Assembly: GCA_003255025.1 (NCBI GenBank)
Contig: QANY01009037.1
Location: 75,871-139,870, forward strand
Source of the DNA: Datisca glomerata
Lineage: Eukaryota > Streptophyta > Magnoliopsida > Cucurbitales > Datiscaceae
Reading direction: 5' to 3'
Length of the DNA: 64,000 nt
Shown here: positions 57,251-64,000 of the stretch, one piece after another
Position numbering within the stretch: position 1 is the first letter of the stretch
Layout: the number at the start of each line of letters is the position of its first letter
Made by a program: the position numbers and the translations under genes
Notes under the pieces: model-generated
Seen by the model: the letters and a program-made list of their open reading frames with translations, nothing else
Database searches by the model: none
Told to the model about the DNA's origin: nothing

Positions 57251-57990
57251 AATATATTCTTATATGTTATGTAAAATTATTACTACTAATCACATTATAT
57301 TCATGTAAATTAAGAAAATATAGTTAACACCTAATTAATTATTTACTTTCAATTTATGTGGATAAAAAGAAACTTGTATTGCTATTAGTTTCATTTACTG
57401 AAACAATATCATATAGTCCAGTTAGGTTATCGAACATCATGTTTCTAGCAGAAAAAAATTAAGAACACATATTAATATAAGATTTTATCCCCTTTGAGTA
57501 TGTTACTATTGTTATTTTCCTTATTTTTTCTATTATTTCATAATCAGATACATCGTGTGATGTACATGATCAAAATTAGTTAATTGACTGATGAAATAAA
57601 CATAAAGTATTATTTAAAAAATATGATACAATCAAAATTAGGTTAATAATATGTCATACTTAGATATTCATACAAGATATTAACTGCACATTAGATATTA
57701 TCATTTGAAAATTTTAGCCCAAAAAGAGTTTTTCCTCATCATTAGGATATAAACAACATATGTGGGGTCACACTTACATGCCGGAAATTTTTTTTCCGGT
57801 ATGGATATCAGGGGTTTTTGGTGAACCTTCACACGCTATTTGGTGAACTTTTTCTACATGTTTGAGCCCAAAAAAATTGATGAACACTCTATTTAATGAA
57901 CCTCACACGTATTTGGCCAGCGTGATTCCGGAGCATTATAAAACTTTTCACATATGTGGCGACACGTTTGCGTGAACCAAAGAAAAAGAG
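57251..57990. other. Unassigned AT-rich sequence
   Basis: No coding motif up to the MCU-like fragment. TTGGTGAACxTTCACACG-type words repeat loosely at 57,815-57,925. Confidence 0.4.
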
Positions 57991-57993
57991 TAG

Positions 57994-58308
57994 AAATTAT
58001 CGCCGGAGATTCGTCATTTTCCGATCGGAGGAAACGTGATGGATAAGCTTAAATCTGCAGGCATTGGTCGGGATAGGATCATACTAGATAGCCTGAGTTC
58101 TCCTATGGCGGTTCTGGTGCGGTCGGATGCAGTGGAGGAATTGACGGACGATGATGCGTGGAAGTTGCCAAGGTCAGCGTGACCGGAGACGGTGAAGTTG
58201 AAGCTAAGAGGGATTCAGAAAAGCAGGATGTCGGGTTCGCTAAGATGCTTGATGAGTCTGGTGATGTTACTGTAATTGGAAATGTAGTGTTCCTCAAGCC
58301 TGAAAAGG
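57994..58308 (+). pseudogene. MCU: Mitochondrial calcium uniporter (MCU) family fragment, exon 1
   Basis: The frame EIRHFPIGGNVMDKLKSAG then IGRDRIILDSLSSP resembles the post-transit region of plant MCU proteins, which form the inner-membrane Ca2+ channel. After a 1-base frame change near 58,150 a second frame gives GFAKMLDESGDVTVIGNVVF then LKPEK, the best conserved MCU N-domain block (F-x-K-x-L-D-x-S-G-x-V-x-V-L-G-N-x-V-F-L-R-P-E). The exon ends AAAAG with donor GTTAGT at 58,309. The part between the two blocks is damaged, the transit peptide is cut by an upstream stop (about 57,990), and the pore motif (D-I-M-E/D-x-x-E) is absent. It is locally GC-rich. Confidence 0.7.
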
Positions 58309-58756
58309 TTAGTTTCTCTTGCATCCTAATTTCCTTGATAGTTTTGATCAATTTTCTTTAATAATAAAGTTATTTTTAAAATACTATTTATTTAATTTTT
58401 GTACATTACATGATTTAATTGTCACATAATTCAAGTTTCAAAGAAAACTTTCATATAAACACATTTAGTTTAACAACTATTATTATTAATTTATCTAGTT
58501 CGAATATTCATAATTAGAAATCGACGTTAAACTTAACCACTGGTTTCTATCTCACAAGTTAGTGTATATTAGCCCGATATAAGTGTGATGGATGCACTAC
58601 ATATTGGTTCACAAACTTATGCTTCTTGCGAGTTTGTGGAGTAGTCTGTATATAAAATTCATTTATAAAACATGTAAATATTATAATTTAAAAAATAAAA
58701 CAAATTTATTATTTATCATCTTGCTAATGAAGCATTTAAAACTTTATGATTATAGG

Positions 58757-58812
58757 TAGTCAAAGCTATAAAAAGCGTTATTTCAATATCAGAATCAGCA
58801 AAATCCGAATGA
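58757..58812 (+). pseudogene. MCU: MCU-like fragment, possible exon 2
   Basis: After acceptor TTATAG, VVKAIKSVISISESAKSE ends in a stop. It joins in phase with exon 1 (PEK|VVKAI), as MCU proteins continue PEQVxKxI. The early stop truncates the protein long before the transmembrane helices. Confidence 0.55.
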
Positions 58813-59556
58813 TCCAAGAATAAAATAACTAGTAGAAAGGGAGAAGCAAAAAGGCCAAAATTGAGACAACGACTGAAACCCTCGCCCATTGTAAGCTCCG
58901 ATGGGACTAGGGTTTATGGTTTGCCATACAGTCTCTTTCGTGAGACTCACATTTTGGGATCTCTCATGAGACATAATGGAGCCGATTTACTTTTACATTA
59001 CTTCTACATACTTCATAGTTAATTATACCTTCTTCCTCAAAATCTCAAAAGAGCCTTCATTTGAAGGACTCTTCAAAAGTCGGCTTAACTCTAAACAAAA
59101 GCGTCTAATGAAGATCCACAACTTTAACACTTCAAAGTATACTGATCTCATTGAGTATGTTATCATTCATTTTCATCAGCGAGTTCATATCATGTGTCGT
59201 CGGGATCTTCATCATTTGAACGTTAAAAAAAGATCGAGATTGGTGGTTTAGATTATTAATTAAGTGTACATTTAGTTAATTAATTATACATGAATAGATA
59301 ATATATGAGATATACAATCAGAAAATGTATTGTAACATTCTTTAACATGGTTAGTTTTACTAAGATTTAACCAAACTCTTGATTTACAATGAAAACTTAT
59401 TGGAGAGACTGTAAAGTGTCTTTTTATTAGAGAAAATTCAAATATTTCCTCTGAGGGAAAATGAAAATTCAAACTTGCAATTGATTAAGTGTTTGAAGAA
59501 AAGATAATTCAAACTTTCAATAATCTTGGTTTACTATATAAGATAAAAAATAATGA
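58813..59556. other. Unassigned sequence with a 91-codon open frame
   Basis: The frame 58,976-59,251 (MEPIYFYITSTYFI...) has a hydrophobic start and a His/Arg-rich end but no recognised domain. Nothing else noted. Confidence 0.35.
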
Positions 59557-61170
59557 CACTACTACAAAACTATTTTTTAACGACGGGGATTCCTCGTCGT
59601 CAAAAATAAAAGACAACGAGCAAGCACCCGTCTTCTTAAAAGGTGTCGTAAAAAATCACATATTTTTTACGACGGGAAAAAGATGACGGCTGCTAGAGCA
59701 ACCGTCGTCTTTATTTATTATTATTATTTTATTAAATTTTAGAAACCGTCATTTTTGTTATATTTTTAGGATGATTTGTCTACAAACTGTCATCTTTGGT
59801 GACATTGTTTTATTTTAATTACAGAATAATTAAGCCAACCTATTAGAATTGAACAATAAATGAAAACAGAAAAATGACACAAATATCTCAGCAGACAATA
59901 TAACTATTCATTACATACAATATGATTATCTTCAAAAAATTCTAACAATGTATACTAGAAAAATAAATAACAAAATTAATTACAAAAACCTTGAAACTAA
60001 TGAACTTTGAATACTTTTTTTAGTTGTTCTAGTTGCTCCCAAATTGTTCTACTTAGTTGTTGAATACTGCAAAGAAATAAAGGTTGGTTTAGCCCATCAA
60101 TTTATTATAAAGTAAATTAAAGGAGTATTGAAAGTTGTCATACATACATGTTTGTTGATTTGGATATTTACTGTTTCGTTTATCCACTCATGCGTTGTAT
60201 TATTGATTATTAGTTTAACCCTGAGTGAAAGATAAAACATACAAAGTTAAATAAATTAAAATTCACCAATATCATACTAACCACAAATTAAAAAAGATTG
60301 AAGTTATTGTACTTATTAGATATAGGGTTGAACTTCATTAGTATTTTCTAATACATAACGATGTGCTTGCTTCCATTATTCATGATCCATTCTTTCTACA
60401 TGACCACTTGATAAAGGCTTACCATCTTTCAAATCATTATCTGAGCATGAGAACTCTCTCTTCCTTCATTTATATCAAACACGGTTTTTCTAGAATTTGA
60501 TGCATTAGTTAAAAACATAACCTGGTGTTTGGTTCCCTACTCGTCCAATTACAATATGGTAGGAAGTAAATGGGTCTACAAGGTCCATAATGCAGATGAA
60601 ATTATCTAATTATACATGCCACACCCATGTTTGATGTATTTGATCTATACCATGAATGAATAAGTGATTTCTTACCTCATCGAAAGTGAAACGTTTGAGA
60701 TTCCCACATTCCACACACGAACAACGTAAAAAGCAAGGGTCATTACAATGCTCCATCGCATACTTGAGGAAGTTTTCAACTCTAATGTCATCATTTGTAG
60801 ATATTTTATCCATAAATATCCATAATTTATCTATCCTATGAATACGAAAAGAACAAAACTCGTTATCACCATACGATTAACGTAATTAATTTAAAAAAGA
60901 TGGAGAAAAACATAAACATACCTTCAAATTTATGAGTTGAACGCATAAAAAAGAAATCATGGGTTGTAAATGTGATATCGAGTTGAAGTAGACGTGGAAA
61001 CAATTGATTCAAAGAAGATATAGAGAATCGAAGATGACGATGAGATGCAGAAAATCTTGATAGATTAGAAACAACGGAGAGAATAAGAGAAAAGAAGTCG
61101 CACGATTACTTTTAGGGTTAAAATTTTGACAACAGATGACGATTGATCTAGCACCCATCATGAATTACGC
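59557..61170 (-). mobile_element. Deleted CACTA element keeping its first coding exon
   Basis: The left edge CACTACTACAAAACTA (59,557) is the 3' terminus of a minus-strand CACTA element, followed by subterminal motifs (GACGACGG, AAGATGACGGCTGCTAGAGC at about 59,680). A diverged copy of that motif (AGATGACGATTGATCTAGCA, 61,134) marks the other side, but no CACTA terminus is seen there, so the 5' tip is lost. Between lie a CT-rich leader with donor GTATGT, the Transpos_assoc exon, and a C-terminal-like WEQLEQLKKVFKVH near 60,020. The TNP2 core is missing. Confidence 0.7.
60610..60813 (-). pseudogene. CACTA transposase-associated domain (Transpos_assoc) exon
   Basis: Open for 67 codons: MDKISTNDDIRVENFLKYAM, then RCSCVECGN, TFDEVRNHLFIHGI and QTWVWHV. 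This is the N-terminal zinc-binding domain of plant TNP2-like CACTA transposases, with the C-x-C-x-x-C cysteines, the D-x-V-x-x-H-L-x-x-x-G and the final Y/W-x-x-W-x-x-H largely present. It starts after an intron acceptor (ATTCATAG at about 60,835). No transposase catalytic domain follows. Confidence 0.85.
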
Positions 61171-61267
61171 CCCAAACCACCTAATTCCATTATCCAACTT
61201 CCAAATTAGCTAAAGTATTCAAAGTTGGAACATTTATCCTAACACTATGTCGGCCTTATATTCTCTT

Positions 61268-61485
61268 TAGGGGTGTGCACGGGCCTATTCAGTGGGTTAG
61301 TAAGGCATTTTTATAATCGAACTGAATTTATCACTTACTTAAAATACCGAACCGAACCAAACTAGCGTAATTGAATGAATCGAACCGAGTGAAACCAGAG
61401 TAATTAGTCCAGTTCGATTACTTATAACCAGTTTAGCTACAACTATAAAACTTCCAAAAAATTAAGAATAATTAAATTCAAAACA
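61268..61485 (+). mobile_element. hAT-like terminus, fragment
   Basis: TAGGGGTGTGCACGGGCC is a hAT-type end; GAACCGAACCAAACT-like words follow as in many plant hAT derivatives. No matching right end was found before LINE sequence begins, so it is truncated. Confidence 0.5.
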
Positions 61486-61495
61486 TCAGCACTCA

Positions 61496-61890
61496 ACACA
61501 ATTGGTGTATATTTTGCTTCTGAGGTTGAGTTAACTGGTGTTATCTATACACTTTTTATGCTTTGCTTTTTGGATGGACACAATTATGGTTGGAAAGTGA
61601 TTTTGTTTATGTGATGACTATTTTTTGTTCTAGATATTGGAAAGTCCATTGGCGTTGGCGTACTGCTTGAGATAGATTTTTTAATTTAATCGATCATGTA
61701 AATTTTATTATCACTCGCATTTATAAGGAGGGTAACCAGGTTGCTGATTGTTTGACGTCCAGAGCCCCTAGGATAGCTATTCTAACTTGGTGGTGGAACG
61801 TTCCAAATTTTGTTCTTCATTTATTTTAGATGATATTTGTAAATACATTCTTTTAGGTTCTGCTGATTTTTTTGTTTATATTTTCTTTTG
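61496..61890 (+). pseudogene. LINE RNase H domain (RVT_3) fragment
   Basis: EVELTGVIYTLF, ESDFVYVM (catalytic E and D), VHWRWRTA, FIITRIYKEGNQVADCLTSR (the conserved H/R-x-x-x-E-G-N-x-x-A-D) and TWWWNVPNFV follow the C-terminal RNase H of plant L1-like elements, across one frameshift and two stops. It would be the 3' end of a 5'-truncated LINE, plus strand. Confidence 0.8.
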
Positions 61891-62231
61891 CTGACTATTT
61901 TATTTTAATTTAATAATATATTGAGTTAGATGATAATGGTGTTACGAAGGTGTTAGCCTAGTTGAGATATCCTGACACACATTCTGATTTCTGTCACTAA
62001 TAATCTTATATAAAAAATATTAAATTCAAAGAATTATTATTTTTCGTGTAAAACTTTTGTGAAAATAATTTTATAACATCAGTCAACGTGTGCGTAGATG
62101 TCCCAATTTCAATTAATAGGGAAAATGGTTAAATGGAAAATATAAAACTAACCAAGCATGATGTTTTGTATTCGATTAAGGGATAAGAGGTTGGGAAAAC
62201 TTAGAATCTTCTCTTTATCATGTTATCAAGA

Positions 62232-62470
62232 ATTGAGATGAGACCAATCAGATGAAAGTAGTGACTTGCCGCGTGGTAGTTTGAGAAGACCAATCAAGAT
62301 CATTGATTTAATCAAGTGGTTGAGATTAATTTAGTTGTTAATATCGATAAATTAGATCTCAAGCAAAATATTCATTTGATCTTATTTCAGTTAGATTGAA
62401 TAATGCAAATAAATTTTTTATGTAACCATTTGAAGACCTATGAGCAGAGCCTATTTATAACCCCGAATGC
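62232..62470 (+). mobile_element. LTR-like sequence, family A copy 2
   Basis: From GACCAATCAGATGAAAGTAG onward it aligns with 4543-4715, about 70% alike over 165 bp, including the CAATCAAGA.CATTGATT block, in the same orientation. A TATA-like CCTATTTATAACCC is at 62,450. No internal region follows, so it may be a solo LTR. Confidence 0.55.
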
Positions 62471-62747
62471 ATTTAATAATCAATCAAGCAATTACTCTTA
62501 TATTATTCTTCTTGATTCCCTCTCTTTATTATATTCAATTCTTTATTATTGATTGTGAGGAAATTTTGTTTTACAATTTTGTTCTTTACTCACATGCTTC
62601 TTGAATTTAAAAGTACGTTGTACGTATGATCCTCTTTCACTATCTCTACAGTAAATTTTGTGTTGTCCTTTTATTCGTTGAATTAATATAGTTGAAATGC
62701 TTGTTGAATCGATCTAATTGAACTATGCATATTTTTTTTCTTCACTA

Positions 62748-63635
62748 AAATGCAAGAAACATCCCTGCACTTTTAAGTTTATGCAAAACATACCCCTATA
62801 CTTTATAATTGACCATTTAAATCCTTATATTTTTTAAAAATTTGTAAAATATACCCTTCTTATGTTTACCGTTTATTATAAACGATGAGAGAGATGTTGT
62901 CATCGTCTTTTATCTTTCTCAAGCATGACCACCTGCTGAACCCTTTGGCTTCTAACGAAGACGATGACCAACTACGATGCCTTGTTTGGCTCTGTTTTTT
63001 AGATTTTTCTGTGGGTTCTGATATTGAGGTATTAGTTGTGGTTGGATTTAATTTTGAAATGGCAGTAATTGCAAGGGGAGAGTTCAGGGAAGTTATATTT
63101 GGAGGAGATGATGGGGATGAAGGAACTGGACATGGATTTTTTCTTAATTCTCCACAGAGATTTGGGTTCCCAGAAATGAATTATATTTTCAGTTCATGAG
63201 AACAATGGATTTTTGAAATTTCTCCTATGAGATTGTTGAATGAAGATAGATCAAGAATGACATTTTCTGGATTTTTCTCGAAAAAATTAAGTGAGATTTT
63301 CCCGAAAAGCTTATCATACGAGATGTCGAAGTAACGTAAACTGTTTCCTCCAAGATCGAGAAGCTTGGTGGCATTAAAAATTGACGCATGGTGAGTCTCA
63401 TTGAAGGAATTGTTGCCTTGATTGAGAATTTAGATATTTTAAATGAAAGTAGTAGAACTCATCTAAATATACCCCTATCTCCGTTCCTAATAAACTCGTA
63501 AATATCGAAGAGTGGTATGTTTTACAGATTTTAAAAAAGTATAAGAATTTAAATAATTAATTATAAAATACAGAAATATATTTTACATAAACTTAAAAGT
63601 GCAAGAGTGTTCCATTTAAGTTTTTCTTTCTTTAA
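62748..63635 (-). mobile_element. Pack-MULE-like element with long TIRs and an LRR receptor fragment
   Basis: The left arm (62,748-62,860: AAATGCAAGAAACATCCCTG, TGCACTTTTAAGTTTATG, ...) and the right arm read on the other strand (63,635-63,520: AAATGGAACACTCTTGCAC...) match over roughly 110 bp at about 80% by eye. Flanks TTTTCTTCA and TTTTCTTTC are a possible 9-bp duplication (7 of 9). Between the arms is host-like coding sequence and no transposase. Confidence 0.65.
62888..63430 (-). pseudogene. Leucine-rich-repeat receptor ectodomain fragment (captured)
   Basis: The minus strand reads NNSFNETHHASIFNATKLLD, LRYFDISYDKLFGKIS, NVILDLSSFNNLIGEISKI (L-x-x-L-x-x-N-x-L-x-G-x-I repeats), then FISGNPNLCGELRKNPCP, the capping motif that ends plant LRR ectodomains, and a Ser/Pro/Thr-rich stretch (PSSPSSPPN). 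One in-frame TAA (63,196 region) precedes the cap; otherwise the frame is open to the left arm. No transmembrane helix or kinase is present. The intact parent would be an LRR receptor-like kinase or protein at the plasma membrane. The fragment sits entirely between the inverted arms. Confidence 0.75.
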
Positions 63636-63754
63636 TAATAGTAACAACTTTAGTAACCCGATGTGTTTAAGGGGTATATGTGTAAATGAACTTACCCACA
63701 CTCCTATGCACGCACATGCACCTAAATCAAACTATAAAGTCTAAGCTAACATTA

Positions 63755-63868
63755 TAATTACCCTATATATCTCTCATTGTTCAATTCTCCCTCTCTATCG
63801 CAGCCTCTCTCTCAGCGAAAACGCTCTGTTCCCCTTCTTCTTCGTTTTCGTCATTCATTGGATGCAGG
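63755..63868 (+). promoter_or_regulatory. Candidate promoter and first exon of a gene leaving the window
   Basis: TATA-like CCTATATATCTCTC (63,761) precedes a CT-rich leader (CTCCCTCTCTATCGCAGCC, TTCCCCTTCTTCTTCG), an ATGCAG at 63,863-63,868 and a splice donor GTAAATC. Composition and layout are those of a plant 5' UTR with a first intron. The coding sequence lies beyond 64,000, so the product is unknown; the ATG may not be the true start. Confidence 0.4.
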
Positions 63869-64000
63869 TAAATCATCTTCTCCCTTCTTTCTTCCGTCTA
63901 TTTCTCTCTCTATCCTCTCTCTCTAACTTAGAATTTCGATTAGTGCAATTAAATCACTCTCTGAAAATTTGGTTCTTCGATTTGTAAACCCTCCCTCTAC
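63869..64000 (+). other. Probable first intron or leader, CT-rich, runs off the edge
   Basis: Begins with donor GTAAATC and continues pyrimidine-rich to the window end without an acceptor. Confidence 0.3.

Overview
The window reads as a plant nuclear, almost certainly dicot, intergenic region. It is strongly AT-rich and dominated by decayed transposable elements of superfamilies typical of plants: copia and gypsy LTR retrotransposons, L1-like LINEs, hAT, CACTA, MULE and Helitron. Recognisable host coding fragments carry plant-type introns. There is no sign of bacterial or viral genome organisation, and I see no complete, intact host protein-coding gene. The only plausible live gene is a first exon and promoter running off the right edge (about 63.76-64.0 kb). 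Assembly marks include a 164-N gap between poly-G runs (29.3 kb) and two single Ns (25,804 and 42,110).

Layout, left to right. 0.48-1.37 kb: short non-autonomous hAT with near-perfect 8-bp target duplication and two inverted tRNA-like (A box/B box) segments. 1.9-3.3 kb: copia remnant with a UBN2-type gag fragment. 4.45-10.6 kb: LTR-like sequence followed by non-coding sequence with three successive tandem arrays (about 178 bp x8, exactly 55 bp x8, about 253 bp x4). 10.7-13.1 kb: decayed copia gag-pol. 14.0-18.3 kb: CACTA-like ends enclosing a fragment of an ER DnaJ (ERdj3B-like) gene with its exon/intron structure kept. 19.6-24.4 kb: second copia element, most domains recognisable but full of stops, with a 60-bp segment shared with the 253-bp array inserted at the end of pol. 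25.8-28.9 kb: a second CACTA-like 5' end carrying a ribosomal protein eL24 fragment. 29.6-30.1 kb: GC-rich block of foreign composition. 30.1-31.9 kb: CACTA tip, gypsy integrase and an LTR with primer-binding site, minus strand. 34.2-40.4 kb: minus-strand gypsy-like unit made of gag, a 139-bp dimeric tandem array, polypurine tract and LTR, with no pol seen. 40.6-49.0 kb: two LINE remnants, a 2.26-kb LTR inserted in one, and a 1.78-kb MULE inserted in the same LINE with a 9-bp target duplication. 49.75-57.2 kb: Helitron-type 3' ends and a broken RPA1-like gene of the kind plant Helitrons carry. 56.4 kb: CACTA transposase fragment. 58.0-58.8 kb: mitochondrial calcium uniporter (MCU) gene fragment. 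59.6-61.2 kb: deleted CACTA that keeps its Transpos_assoc exon. 61.3-61.9 kb: hAT tip and LINE RNase H. 62.2-62.5 kb: diverged copy of the 4.5-kb LTR. 62.75-63.64 kb: Pack-MULE-like element carrying a leucine-rich-repeat receptor fragment.

The genes do not form a pathway. The unifying theme is capture and nesting: fragments of at least three or four host genes (ERdj3B, eL24, an LRR receptor, probably MCU) lie inside or beside DNA transposons, and several insertions can be ordered in time by target duplications and interrupted reading frames. Family assignments rest on motifs read by eye; no database search was possible. I found no convincing new biological system. The strongest candidates for a second look are the gene-capturing CACTA elements, the Pack-MULE and the gag/tandem-repeat/LTR unit.
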